Shown: in pieces, positions 24,175 to 35,814 of the stretch
Layout: each line of letters opens with the position of its first letter
Numbering within the stretch: the first letter of the stretch is position 1
NCBI RefSeq assembly: GCF_023053635.1
Contig: NC_086172.1
Coordinates: forward strand, 121,495,681-121,559,680
Length of the DNA stretch: 64,000 nt
Direction of reading: 5' to 3'
DNA from: Elgaria multicarinata webbii
Lineage: Eukaryota; Chordata; Lepidosauria; Squamata; Anguidae
Position numbers and translations under genes: made by a program
The notes under the pieces: generated by a model
What the model was told of the DNA's origin: nothing
Databases searched by the model: none
Seen by the model: the letters and a program-made list of their open reading frames with translations, nothing else

Positions 24175-24358
24175 ATGCAAATCCCAGATTCTAACCTCTC
24201 CATCAAGGCACCCTGAAGCAATAAGTCCTGGGATAGTAGGATGAAAGGTTACGCACCATGGTGTGCGTCGATGCCCAACGAGTGAGTGAACACACTTGCC
24301 CGTTTTCACCTCTGTGATGTAAATATTATGATTCACATGAGTAGAAGCCATGAGGGTC
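24175..24358 (-). CDS. AMBRA1: AMBRA1 exon 4
   Basis: This 184-nt exon encodes the (R)[20 protein letters not shown] through GEVRIWDLH part of the WD40 region, including the [11 protein letters not shown] repeat end. Acceptor TTCCCCAG|GACC, donor TTGCAT|GTAAGT. Exon 3 plus exon 4 total 243 nt, so the frame is kept. Confidence 0.97.
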
Positions 24359-24950
24359 CTGGGGAAAAGAAAAGGCACCATAAAAGTTTGACCAGGGTGG
24401 AGGTGGTGCATGTCATTTAGCCAGCGATACTGGAAGTTGAAATAGACATACGGATGGAAGTATATGAACCTGTGCAGAGAATTGTCCATTACAAGTTAAG
24501 CCCAACACCCAAACCACTCAGACATCACAGCTCTAACACCAATTATACCCAGCTTTTAAAAATAAGCCAGTGATAGATTAAACTAACTGTTAATTAAAAG
24601 AAAACACGCTAGGGTTATAGGAACCTTACCTAACATTGCTAAAAATAATAATATTTACAACTTTTAAAAGTTACATTTCATGGTTTCACAATAACATCCT
24701 ACAGGATGTGCCCTGGTTACTCATAAGCCTCCGAACCTGGGGATACCTGAGCCCCAACTTACAGCTCCCCTTCAAACTGGGGATATCTCATGCCCCCAAG
24801 TCCCCAGTCTCCTCCCTCCCCACCCCAGGAACACCCACCCCTTTCACAGCTGACGAGCTCACATCCGCAAGCTCGTAGCAGCAATGAGCACAATTCTTTC
24901 CAAGCTGGCTGCCAGAGGGAGTAACAGGAGGTAGGAAGCATGGTTCCTTG

Positions 24951-24998
24951 GCTCCAAGCACAGAGCCAGGATCGGCTCCAAGCACAGAGCCAGGATCG
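24951..24998. repeat. Exact 24-bp tandem duplication at L2 junction
   Basis: The unit beginning GCTCCAAGCACAGAGCCAGG at 24951-24974 is repeated without change at 24975-24998. Because the unit is a multiple of three it stays open in the frame of the L2 sequence that follows. Confidence 0.9.
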
Positions 24999-25845
24999 GG
25001 TCCGTAGTTTGGGGGTGCTCTTGGATCCAGAACTGTCACTTGAGGCACAGGTGAACTCAGTGGCAAAGAGCACCTTTTACCAGCTTAGGTTGATATACCA
25101 ACTACGCCCTTATCTGGATAGAGATGGCCTAGCTATCCGTGCTCTGATAACCTCTCGCTTGGATTACTGCAATGCGTTATACGTGGGGCTGCCTTTGAAA
25201 ACGGTCCGGAAGCTTCAGCTGGTACAAAATAGGGCAGCCCGTTTACTAACAGGGCCTGGCCGGCGAGATCACATTACGCCAGTCCTTTTCCAGCCTCATT
25301 GGCTGCCAGTCCAGGTCCGGGCCCAATTCAAAGTGCTGGTATTGACATTTAAAGCCCTAAACGGTTTGGGGCCAGGTTATTTGAAGGAACGCCTCCTCCC
25401 ATATGTACCTACCCGGACCTTAAGATCATCTACAGGGGCCCTTCTCCGTGAGCCCCTGCCAAAGGAAGTGAGGCAGGTGGCTACTAGGAGGAGGGCTTTC
25501 TCCACTGTGGCACCCCGGTTGTGGAACGAGCTCCCCAGAGAGGTCCGCCTGGCGCCTACACTGTACTGCTTTCATCGCCAGCTGAAGACCTTTTTATTCT
25601 CTCAATGTTTTAACACTTAATTTTAACCTAAATTTAAATCTTACTGTTTTAACTCTGTATTTTAATCTTATATCAATTTTGCTGTGTGGTTTTATCCTGG
25701 TTGTGCTTTTTATACTGTATTTTGTAATTGTGCTTTTAACCTGTTGGTTGTTTTATTGTGGTTTTAATTTTTGTGAACCACCCAGAGAGCTTCGGCTATT
25801 GGGCGGTATAAAAATGTAATAAATAAATAAATAAATAAAATAAAC
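24996..25845 (+). mobile_element. L2-type LINE, young 5'-truncated copy
   Basis: An open frame runs from the truncation point to the stop at 25618-25620, about 208 codons of the C-terminal end of the L2 protein. Signatures in order: VRSLGVLLDPELSLEAQV, LDYCNALYVGLPLKTVRKLQ, LVQNRAARLLTG, HWLPVQVRAQFKVLVLTFKA and FSTVAPRLWNELPREVRLAP. The 3' end has the stem-loop AACCACCCAGAGAGCTTCGG..TTGGGCGGT and (AATA)n tail. The polymerase core is missing, so it cannot move on its own. Confidence 0.9.
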
Positions 25846-26417
25846 CAACATATCCAATGTCCCCCAGGGGGCATAGGATTGATCTCTTAATTTGCATTTG
25901 TAATTAGCACAAGTATTAAAACCTATTAATTATTAAAATCTTTGTTGCTGTTCTAATAAAGTAAATACTTTAAAGTAAGTACTCTTTTATAAAATGTTTA
26001 TTTATTTATTTATGAGATTTTGTTCCACTTAGCATATTTAAAATATCTCTATTATTTAACAATAGCTGACCGGAAAATTGACCAAACCTGTTTTTGACTA
26101 ATTAATACCTAGCCCTAATATTTGATTAAGGCTCTTATCTTTTAATATGAAAATAGAATTTGGAGAATTTTCTTCCCTTACTACCTATTTTATCTCATCC
26201 CTACAGGAAGATCCACCCACTCAAACTTCTTATTTTTTTCCTGACACAATGCAACAATCCCATCAGCACATGATCTGGTCTCTGTCTCAACATACAGCAA
26301 CCTTATACATGAAAGATCTTACCACCAGCTCCAAGTTTGTTGGGACACATTTCTCTTCACAAACTTTTCTGAAAGACAGAATATTTAGCAGAGAACAGAA
26401 AAGAAATAAATACATAC

Positions 26418-26476
26418 CTGTCTGGGCTGAATGCTAGCAGGAAGGTGGAGCGGGGGCTGTCTGGTAGTTCAACCTT
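26418..26476 (-). CDS. AMBRA1: AMBRA1 exon 3
   Basis: This 59-nt exon encodes KVELPDSPRSTFLLAFSPDR (the last arginine codon is split). Acceptor TTTGACTTTCAG|AAGG, donor GACAG|GTATGT. Serine 52, in LPDSPRS, corresponds to the human AMBRA1 residue reported as an mTORC1 target. Confidence 0.96.
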
Positions 26477-26891
26477 CTGAAAGTCAAAGAGTACAAAATA
26501 TTCTCTGAGCGCAAAGTATCTGTTATGTATAACATCACTCCTCCCTCGCAAGAGGTCAGCAAAGGAGAAACAAGACACATTCATAATACTTCCATGAGCA
26601 TCAATGGGTTATATAACTTCTAAAAGGTTTATCTGTCTTTAGCCTGAACTTGGCATGTGCGAGATACAAATATTGAAACCAAAGCCAGCAACCTAACAAA
26701 TCTATTAGACAGGCAGAACAGTCCCCCAGCTCAGTGGAAGAGTATACAGTATGCTTTGCATGCAAAAGGTTCAGTACCAATCCAAAGCCCTAGAGAACGG
26801 CTGCCAGTCAGCTGAGCTAGGCAGTCTAAAGCACCTGCTTATGTTTTTAAACTCAGAGACCAACTTGCAAACGTCCTATCAAAAACCTTAC
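26477..26891 (-). other. AMBRA1: AMBRA1 intron 2
   Basis: 415 bases from GTAAGG to TTTCAG. It contains a plus-strand tRNA-derived SINE at about 26722-26832. Confidence 0.85.
26722..26832 (+). mobile_element. tRNA-derived SINE (decayed)
   Basis: CCCCCAGCTCAGTGGAAGAG, ATGCTTTGCATGCAAAAGGTT, CGGCTGCCAGTCAG and GAGCTAGGCAGTCTAA follow the same order as the better copy at 40355-40655 read on the minus strand. Confidence 0.6.
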
Positions 26892-27026
26892 CTTGCCTTC
26901 CCATTTCATCCAACGCGTTTTGTCCTCTACCAACTCCTGCAGAAGACGTTGCGCTCCCAAAGCTTGTGTACCCCGTTCACGGCCCCAAAGGATTCGCACA
27001 GCATTCTTCTCCGGTACAACCTTCAT
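26892..27026 (-). CDS. AMBRA1: AMBRA1 exon 2, start codon and first 45 codons
   Basis: ATG at 27024-27026 opens [19 protein letters not shown] and the exon runs to WMKWEGK before the donor AAG|GTAAGG. An in-frame ATG lies 15 codons upstream (27069-27071), but I chose MKVVPEKN because it matches the vertebrate AMBRA1 N terminus. The segment precedes the WD40 region and belongs to the domain that binds DDB1 in published work. Confidence 0.96.
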
Positions 27027-27138
27027 GGCTTTCACTGTGTCAGTGCAGGGGAAACAGTCACCGACAGACACCAGATCACAAGTGCCAAGACTCTACAGAA
27101 GGGCCATCCACACCTTGCAAGGCTGTCTTCATGGAAAT
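27027..27138 (-). other. AMBRA1: AMBRA1 5' UTR part of exon 2, with an upstream ORF
   Basis: A pyrimidine-rich acceptor (CATCTTCCCTATCTAG|ATTT) places the exon start at 27138. Seven bases in, ATGAAGACAGCC opens an 18-codon upstream frame that ends before the main ATG, which could lower translation of AMBRA1. A second possible acceptor (TTCTGTAG|AGTC, about 27093) would exclude it. Confidence 0.55.
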
Positions 27139-27275
27139 CTAGATAGGGAAGATGAATTTTGAAACAGAGCCAAAGACAAGGATCAATGCAATTAAGCTCT
27201 CTTTATGAATATAATCGTTAACATTCCCCACCACCACAGTGTTCCTTTATTAACATCAGATTCTGGGAGGAAAAT

Positions 27276-27480
27276 AGATCATAGAATCATGGAATTGTGG
27301 AGCTGGAAGGGACCACAAGGATCACCTAGCCCAACCCTCTGCAATGTGCAGGAAAACAAGTTAAACCATCAATGATTGATGATAATAATAGTAAGTGGCT
27401 GTCCAGCCTCTTCTTAAAAACCTCCAGAGATGGAGAACCTACAGCCTCTGTAGGTAGACTTTTCCACAGACAACATCGTA
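27276..27480 (-). mobile_element. CR1 LINE 3' end
   Basis: CATAGAATCATGGAATTGTG, GAGCTGGAAGGGACC, CACCTAGCCCAACCCTCTGC and TCTTCTTAAAAACCTCCAGAG are the antisense of the CR1 3' untranslated region with its terminal ATTCTATG repeat at the left edge. Confidence 0.75.
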
Positions 27481-27954
27481 ATTGCAGTGAATTCAAGACA
27501 GATTTATTTCAGGTTGCAGAACTATGAGCCCAGAACCAATGGTTTTGTTCCAAACCCATCCCAAAGGTGTCAGCCTGCAAATAGTCGTCCACAAAGAAAT
27601 CCTGAATAACTTTCTTCCAAGAAAAGCTTCTTCTGTTTGCAACAGACTTGAATTTGTATGACCAGCAATGCACAGTGGCTAGGGCTAGAGATTTAACAAG
27701 CAGCAAGTCTCCTTCTTATTAGCTACACTTCATTGAACACCTGTTTCACATTCTATTTGTTATGTGGATACTATTGGCAAGCTACTTTACTTAGCCTACA
27801 CTAAACGTTGGTTTGTACTATTTTCAAGTTTATTTATTTTGTATACACTGAACTACTATTTTAGAATAAGAATATTTTCCAGTCAAGGTAGAGATCCCTC
27901 AAAAACAATTCTACTCAATGAGACAGCAGCACACACAACAATTTTACTGTTGCT

Positions 27955-28050
27955 GTATTACTTCCTGTCTTCCTGTTTTTGTGAACCACCATGAGAACTT
28001 ATATTGGGCAGTATAGAAATGCAATAAATAAATAAATAAATAAATAAATT
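27955..28050 (+). mobile_element. L2-type LINE 3' tail
   Basis: GTGAACCACCATGAGAACTTATATTGGGCAGTATAGAAATGC then (AATA)n: a decayed copy of the L2 3' stem-loop and tail. Confidence 0.65.
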
Positions 28051-31000
28051 ATAGACACCCCTATGAGTTCTGTCACTGGCAGAAATCAGTGACCTAACCA
28101 AGGCTACATAGCAAGTTCATGTCTGAGTTTCAATTTGAATGTATGTTCAGCTCAGGCACACTATCAAGTGGCTTTTCAGAAGCTTGCAAGAAAGAGAATT
28201 GTATCAAATGGTACAAACAACCAAGAAATAAAGAAGGAAACTGGGGAATTCTCATTACAAACTTAACTTTATTGTGAACTTCCAAACTGCTGACTTAAGA
28301 CAACAGACGTTTACAGAGAGGGATATTGTTAATCAGCTTCCAAAAGAGAAACTTTCCTAACTAAGGGAAAGCTAACAAGAGATCTAAAGGGAATTTCTGG
28401 GAGGAACTGCTTTGCTCTCAGATGGAACAAATCAAGTTTACATGGAAGTTAGTGAATCTGCATATGTTTGATTAACTTTCATAATCTACTTTGAGTATAA
28501 TCTGTGTTGTTGAGGGAGGAGGGATTGGAATCAAGTACAACCAGCCCAAGAGGCAATGGCATTAAACTGAAGGAGTGGAAAATCGAGGCTTAATTTCTTT
28601 CAAACACTTGCTTAAAAAAAATATGTTATACTTCTGTATGATCTCATAGGTAAAGTAGGTTTGCGGCTTAATCTAAACTATGTGACTCCCAAATCCTTTA
28701 CTAAGAAGTTACCAATAGGATTCTGCAGAAGACAAATGTGTCCATTCCAACTCTCATCCACTTATAGTTCCTTCAAGTATTCCACAGAAATGACTGCACT
28801 TCTTATCCTGTTTCAATCCATTATGAAAAGAAGGGATAGAAAGATCCCCCTTTCATAATTTGGGCTGGGGAGAATAAGCGAGAGAATCGCTCAAACCCTG
28901 TCTTGCCACCAACTGGAAATGCCAAGCAGCCCTTAGTAATCCATACATTTATGCTCCCATGATGCACCCTTTGGGAATAACTGATCTGGCACTTGAAAGC
29001 ACTTTTGACATCCCACTGAGCATCCCCAACAGTGTCACACACAGGGGTCACTCTTCACCATTCCAGAGATCTACCTGATAAAGAAATCTAGTGGATTTTA
29101 GAGAAAAGCGTTTCGACTGCTTTCAATTCCAAACAGATACAAGCAGGATAATTGTAACAACTCCTGTTTAGTTAGCGGTAGACTCAATCAACACAAGACA
29201 GCAATTTAGTTTTCAAGTCAGTGTGCAACTTCAACAACTTTGAGACATGCTAACCAGCTAAGAACCTATGAACCAAAGAAAAGATGGGGAAAACTTTCAC
29301 TTGAGAGTGGAAGAGCACTCAAGTTTATAAGTAACATCATGGATGTCTCAATGCTCTTGATGTTCTTCTTACCCAATAGACACACATTTGTTTAATGAAT
29401 AAATATTTAGACTTCATGTAGGAAAGAAGAAATCAGTGTCGTTCTAAACTGAGAATATCACAGAGCATGTAAGGAACAATAATCATACATAACAAGAAGT
29501 TTTAGGAGCAGGAATGCACACAAGATCCTCTATAGGAAACACACTCAACAAAACATTATGTTAACACTGTTGGAATAGCATTTGTCCAAAACAAAGCCTC
29601 TTAAATTGATAGTCTTCAGAATTTTAATCCTATGCTTTTCTACTTAAGCTGATGCACATCATTCATGGACTGTTCAAAGCAGAAAGAGCTAAAGCCAACA
29701 TGAAACCTGAACAACAGACACAAGACCTCAAGAATTATAATTAAACATAACATTGTCTCAGCTACAATCCTCAGCACACTCACCAGGAAGTAAGACTTGT
29801 TGAGCTTAAAGGAACTTACTTCTGGATAAACATGTTTAGGAATGGACTGCATCTGTCCCATTATACATCCACATCTCAGATTACATTACACAATCAGTAT
29901 CAGATTGAAGCTAGAAGAGCAGTTTACAAAAAAATAATTCAAGACACTTCTCATAATATGGTACTTGTCAACTATAAAAATGGGCCTAATGTGTTTTTTT
30001 AAAATGAAACAATTACTTAGCCAGGCAATGTTACACTCAGAATATGAAGTTCTGTGCTCTTCACCAGGTAGCATTCACAGTATCCCATAACTCCACACCA
30101 CAAAAGCAAATTCATAAATTCCCCAATTCCTACTTGAAGGTTGTTGATTTTTTAATGATTTTTTTTTAACTGAAAGCCACATCCAGAGCACAGGTACAAG
30201 CAATCTGTGAAATCAATCCAACTTTCCCACATCCAAACAATATGGAATAAGTTGCCACGTTATAAGAATGAGCAAAAATCCCTTTTTATATATGGAAGAC
30301 TGAAAACTATAAAATTAACTAAAAATGTATCTATTAAATTCCAACAACATTTATTTGCTTGCTGTGCATAATGGAATTTACTTATCAGAATAAACCTTTT
30401 GACCATAACAGTATCATTTTTTAAAAAAAAAAGTTTACCGGTAAATTTGAAGCAATAATCCCAAATTTTTAGATCCAGTATTAGGACAAGCCCTCAACAG
30501 CCAAAACAAGGGCCAATCATTTCACACTGATTGCTTCAGCACTTGCGTTGTTGCTCTCCTCAAAGACATCTTACGATGTTGTGTAACCAACTGGATTAGC
30601 CAACGTAAGGAATGCACACATGAGAGAAACAGCAAACATTTTATGAGTCCTATGTTTGGGTTTTAATCCTAAAAGCAGAACAAGAATATGAACACAAAGT
30701 GTTTCAAGAGATAGTTTGTTTCAAGTGATAATAGATAGTACGCAGAAAGCAGCTATGAAGAGTCAATTCCCAAAGAAAAATAAAGTGAGGTATGCCCCTC
30801 AAAAATTTGCACAGGCTCTTTGTCATATCAATAATAGTGCCTGCAAATGTACTAGAAGAATGGAATGTACATTGATAGAACTTATTTAAATAAAAAATAC
30901 CTGGCAAAGTCTGCAGATGATGCAAACCTAAAAGCTTATTGTAAAGAATTACAGAACCCCACTACTCTTGCTCAGCAGCTCACCTGCTGCACGCAGCTCC

Positions 31001-31394
31001 TCCCTCTCTGCCTTTGGATGGCAACAAGACCTGCTGTCTGGGTGGCGGCGAAGTGGGGGGAGCAAAGAGTGCACAACCAGACAGTGGACCAGTCAATCAT
31101 GGGAGTGAAATAGATTGAAAGCTGATGATGACTTAATGAGAACTGGGGTTTTGGAGGGATATGTACTATTGCATGGGGAATAGCACATGTTGGAGGGGAT
31201 CGAAGCAGCCCTAGTATACTTATACTCCATGATTGTACATAAACCATGACAGAGACTCTTCTGGATCAAAAGTAAGGAGAAAAATCACATTGATTTTTTT
31301 TTTAAAAAAAAATATAGCACTAAGAATGGGCAGCAAAATGTCAGATAATTGGAGTGCTGAAGAAGGGAAACAATACAAATGGTGTGCGAGAGAT

Positions 31395-31480
31395 ATTTAA
31401 CTTGAGCGGGGGGGGGTCGACTCGATGGCCTTATAGGCCCCTTCCAACTCTACTATTCTATGGTTCTATGATTCTACTTT
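31395..31480 (+). mobile_element. CR1 LINE 3' terminus
   Basis: GTCGACTCGATGGCCTTATA, GGCCCCTTCCAACTCTACTA and TTCTATGGTTCTATGATTCT form the sense 3' end of a CR1 element, ending in the ATTCTATG-type repeat. It abuts an L2 copy on the right. Confidence 0.7.
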
Positions 31481-31484
31481 CCCA

Positions 31485-32215
31485 AAATGTACTACATTTG
31501 CAATTTCTGAGGAAGCTATGGCCGTTTCTCTTGGACAGGGATCTGGCCTCAGTCATCCAAGTTTTAGTAACCTCCCATTTGGATTACTGCCTTTTACTCG
31601 ACAAGGGGCTGCCTCTGAATATTCTTTAGAAGCTGCAGATTGCGCAAGATTCAACAGCTCGCCTTATAATGGGCACACAGAATAAAGAACTCATTATGTT
31701 TGTTGTCTGTCAGCTATACCAACTGCATATTTGCTTCCAGGCCCAATTTAAAGTGCTGATACTGACCTTTAAAGCAGTAGAAGGTCTGAATCCCGCATAC
31801 CTGCGAAACTGCCTTCTTCTATATATACCTCTCCATCCGTACTTCCCTGACCTGCTGGGAATGCCCTGCCCCATGCCCCTTCTTTCGCGCAGCTGTGATA
31901 CAAGGGCAGGGAGCCAGGCCTGCTACCTTATAAAACCCATTCTGGGGAATACACTTCCAGCAGAAGCCTCCCTGGCCCCCACTCTAATGATTACTCACAG
32001 GCAGATGAAAGCATTATTATTTCAGGTGCTTTTGATGGACTAACACAATAGAAACTGCAAATCTGTTCTTGAGCTATTTGACCGTTGGCAACTGTTTTTG
32101 CATGTCTTTGTTATTTTGCTATATTGACCGGGTTTTAATGATGTTTTATTGTTGTAGGTTTTGAATTGTGCACACTGCTATAAATGAAGCAGATACTATA
32201 AAAAGCTAAATAAAA
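31485..32215 (+). mobile_element. L2-type LINE, decayed 3' part
   Basis: Recognisable blocks in several frames: LDRDLASVIQVLVTSHLDYC, FQAQFKVLILTFKAVEGLNP, AYLRNCLLLYI and PAEASLAPTLMITHRQMKAL. The DYC-NALYVGLPL motif and the RLWN motif are altered. Multiple frame shifts mark an older insertion than 24996-25845. Confidence 0.7.
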
Positions 32216-33340
32216 TGCTCAAAAGCAGATTCCTTGCAGCTAGCTCTCTCAAAAAGCCCACATGCAACATCCCACAAAGCCTCTGGCCCAATGGGAGTGC
32301 AGTGATGTTAGTACTGGAAGTTCTTCCCAGAACCATTCCTTGCCAGTGCCTCAATGTTCAACCACAAAGGACAGAAAGTCATATTGCTACACATGAACAG
32401 AAACGTGGTTTTCCCAAGGGTTCTATAGCGCAAGCAGGAGGGCTGCAATTAATTTGCCCTTTTCACTTCACAGAACTCATGCATCGAAGTGATAAATACC
32501 AGGTCATAATGGACAAGATTTATCCCTGTGGAGACACATGCAACCTCCCTGCTGTGTTTGGCATTTCCCTTTGAGGAATTCTTAGCCAGTTGGGAAGCAT
32601 GATCAGTTCTCTCCTTTATCATCAGCCAAGCACAGGCCTACTCGGCCTTCACTTTTACTGAAAGAAAGTCAATGTTGTAACAGCAGAAGCTAGTCTCAAG
32701 ATGTGCCCAGATGTTCCAGCTGTGGAAGCGTACTCTCTACATTTTGATCCAACTTACAAAATTCGCCTCCTAGATCAAACTCATGGGAAACCTATTCTTC
32801 TCATCAGTTCTGCAGAAACTCGGGGTGTACAGTGTTGAATCACGAGGAACCAGTGAAATATTCCCCCTCCTCCCAAAAGCAGTTTCCAACATTTTAAAAC
32901 AATATATTCTGTTTTAAAAATGGGGAACAACTCTCAAATATACATTACATTGAATACGTGTAAATACTGCATATTTTTCCTAAGATGGAGAGTGCCTGAA
33001 GCATGGTGCGAGAGACCAGCATTTAATTCTCTCACCAATACATCTGTTAAATGGGTTGCAGAGGACCACAAAAAAAACAATGAATCTTGGCATGTGTCTA
33101 CATTATCCTTCCCCATCCTGATGCCCGAGATGTGTTGGACTATTAGATAACAACAACAAAAATCTATAACACAAAGTCAGTTCATATTCTCAAAGGAGAA
33201 ACTTACCAACTCAAATCAAAAGCTCCTACTAACTGAATGATCATTTATGAGACTTGTCCAGTTGTTTACAGCAGAAACCAACACATTAAAAAAACAAAAA
33301 CAAGAATAGTTCTAAGAGATAGTTCGAAGGTTTTTCTTAC

Positions 33341-33404
33341 CTAAACAAAGGAAAGGCTGATTCACAGATGGTACAACTCGGCCGGATTTAGAACTAGTGC
33401 ATTT
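33341..33404 (-). other. AMBRA1: Candidate AMBRA1 untranslated exon
   Basis: Sixty-four bases bounded by a good acceptor (TAGATTGCCATTCAG|AAAT) and a strong donor (TTTAG|GTAAGA) on the minus strand, between the CpG-island exon and the coding start. This is splice-site evidence only. I could not confirm it against a transcript. Confidence 0.4.
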
Positions 33405-34679
33405 CTGAATGGCAATCTAAATGGAGACATGAAAGAAAAAAGGATGTAAGGAAAGAAAAGATACTTCACAAGGGCAAATCCAACAGGAAAGGGGGTCATA
33501 AGAAGATCATTTTTGTAAACAGGTTTTTCATTAACAGCCCTTTGTTGGAACAAACTCAGGCAATACAGCAGACTAGAACTTGTGAAATCAGAAACATTCT
33601 GAGACAGACCTGTTGAAAGCACAAGTTTCCTAGCAATATAACATGTTCTAAGGGACTTGAACACCGAAAGATTTGAAGCATAGCACTCCACAAGACTGTC
33701 ACCTCTACACAAGGGTCCACTCTTAAACAGCCAACCAAGAGCGCTCTAGGATGCAACTCTATACATGTTTAGACAGGACCCAATATTTAGCACCCAAAGA
33801 AATCAGTGATGCGGAGTAGAAAAGTTTCTGAAAAAAATGAATCTAGTGCTTTATTTTTCCACGGTAAAATTTTAATTTCATATGTTCTTCAGTAACAATG
33901 AATGCCAATTGCAAATACACTATTAGGCAAGCTTGGCAGTTTCAAAGTTGTAGATGAATGGTTGTCAGGCTATCAGGCACAGTTCTTTGAGTTGCTACAA
34001 TTTATTAGTGTGTTGGTTTTCAGTACCTTTGTTTCCCCCTCCCCCTTGAATTTAAACAAAGTAAGGGAAGTACAGGCTAATGGGCAGTATCTTATTGAGC
34101 AGCGGAAACAACAATTAATGCAATGGGGAGTTGGCGGTTCTAAAATCAACAGGAAATGAGCTGAAACATTAATTCCAGAATAGGGCAGTCAGTGGAGCTC
34201 ACAGAAGGGAGCTCGGCTAATCTGTCCCAATCCAGAAAGAAGCATTTCCAGGGCTACTTTTGGAACCACTAAGTCCCAGTTGTGCAATCTGTTATTCCGC
34301 TTCTGTAACATAATCAGCAGGAGTGCAACAGCCCCACTGGATACTGCCCATTGTCTTTAAATTTTCCAATTAAAATTTTATTCCAATTAAAATATCTACA
34401 TAATATAACATTTAAATCACATCAAATCTCCTTTAATTCCCCCCCCTCAAATATTTCTGGACAAAATTGGTACAAAAAACCTAATATGGGGCACATTTTT
34501 TAGCTATGTTATTGACTAAATAGAAGTAAAATAAAAAATACTAAATTAGATACTCTGAAGGGCATCAGAATATTTTCAATGCAAGCAGAAAATGTTCTGA
34601 TGTTAATTACTTCATGCAAACTATTTTCCATAGGAAAATTTCCAAGAAAGCCCAAATCACTACCAAAACCAGAGGACTA

Positions 34680-34757
34680 ATATCCCAATCCTACGTATAC
34701 TGTGAAGTAAGCCCAACTGAATTCAAAGTCACTTCCTCCAGGAAGACTGCAGCCTTA
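34680..34757. mobile_element. GCAATCCTA-type fold-back relic
   Basis: CCCAATCCTACGTATAC, GTAAGCCCAACTGAATTC and AAGACTGCAGCCTTA preserve the order of a palindromic family whose centre is an AAGCCCCATTGAACTCAATG-like palindrome. See 38836-38925 and 41512-41573. Confidence 0.5.
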
Positions 34758-35094
34758 AAGAAAACTCAACATACATTTCTCACCTAGATAGCCTTAGGCC
34801 AGCTCATCCACCACCTGTAAGCTTTATGTCTTCTAGCTTTCATATGAAAACATGAACAGCTATGGATATTTTTTTTACTGAATTAAAATGCATTTCTATT
34901 TTCATCTTCTTTTACAAAAGCAAAAAAACCTGACGTCTCTTGCAACAAGTTTCACACGTTTTTGTTTTGTTTTAAAAGTAGTTTTCCTAGTATTCAGGCT
35001 CTCAGTTCCATCATTCATCCATTACTTCTATCAGTGCTTAGGCCTAAAATATTTGTGAAATATAATTGTGTCAGTCCACTGACAGAACAGTATT

Positions 35095-35255
35095 TGCCAG
35101 TGGTTCAGATTTCCCCTACTCCCTGTAGCCCCCATCCCCACCCCTAATCTGCTCTGGAGTTGGAGGTCCCTCTGGAACAGATTTTGGGGGTGCAGGGGGA
35201 GGAGAAGGCAGGTAAAGTCTACTGCACGAGCAGATGTCCACCTGTGTGACATTGG
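35095..35255. mobile_element. Fold-back element, GC-rich family (copy 2 of 3)
   Basis: CCTGTAGCCCCCATCC and CTAATCTGCTCTGGAG pair with TCTGGAACAGATTTTGGGGG and TGCAGGGGGAGGAGA. The right flank AGCAGATGTCCACCTGTGTG resembles AGTGAGCATTTGCTCACACA beside the copy at 55855. Confidence 0.65.
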
Positions 35256-35711
35256 CTGTAGCCTTTAATCTGCTGGTTCTTGCTCACTGCTGCTTGACGT
35301 ACCCCTAGTTTAGAACAATTTATATGTTTATGGGTACATCACCTGGGGAATTTCAGTCATGAAAGTAATAAGTTCATAAAATGAAATTTTAAAAACTTGG
35401 ATGAAGTAGTTTGCTATATGCATTATCTGATAATGAGATAATGGCAAATACTTGATAGGATAAGAAAAAAGAAATCCAGATCTTCTCAAAATGAAGAACT
35501 GATTAGATTGTAACAAATTGACATTCAACAAGGACAAATGTAAAGTATCATGCATATATAAGACCCTTCAAACACACAAATATTAACAGCAGAAGTAACT
35601 GGCTAGGAAACAATACTTTTGAGGAAAAAATAACAAATTAAATGAGCCAACAAGGCAATAGTGCAGGCCAAAAGCCCAATGCCATCATATGATCTGTATC
35701 TGCAGAAGCAC

Positions 35712-35814
35712 TGGCTGTGTTCGGATGACACTGCTAATCAACTGGGGGAGGGGGGGGGTAATAGGAATGGAATGGGAAGCAACCACTGATTAGCGTGTTG
35801 TCTGATCTCAGCCA
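35712..35814. mobile_element. MITE with TGGCTG..CAGCCA inverted ends (empty copy)
   Basis: Starts TGGCTGTGTTCGGATGACAC and ends with the inverse GTGTTGTCTGATCTCAGCCA. The 103-bp length and interior (ATTCCTATTACC in inverse) match the copy at 62955-63111, which carries an extra insertion. No coding sequence. Confidence 0.75.

Larger units (their letters stand above)
24359..26417 (-). other. AMBRA1: AMBRA1 intron 3
   Basis: Carries the young L2 copy at 24996-25845 in antisense to the gene. The 250 bases to its left (24700-24950) are GC-richer than the rest of the intron and contain ACGAGCT..AGCTCGT arms near 24853. No exon is evident there. Bases 25846-26417 are AT-rich without a recognised element. 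Confidence 0.8.
27139..33340 (-). other. AMBRA1: AMBRA1 5' UTR intron
   Basis: About 6.2 kb between exon 2 and the candidate untranslated exon at 33341-33404. It contains CR1 and L2 pieces at 27276-27480, 27955-28050 and 31395-32215, and a fold-back relic at about 29775-29860 (GGAAGTAAGACTTGTTGAG, ACTTACTTCTGGATAAACA). Bases 28051-31394 and 32216-33340 otherwise hold nothing recognised. Confidence 0.7.

Noticed and set aside
33362-33712. 116-codon minus-strand frame ending at the candidate untranslated exon
   Set aside because: Hydrophobic, AT-driven composition typical of intron translation; only the splice-bounded 64 bases looked interesting.
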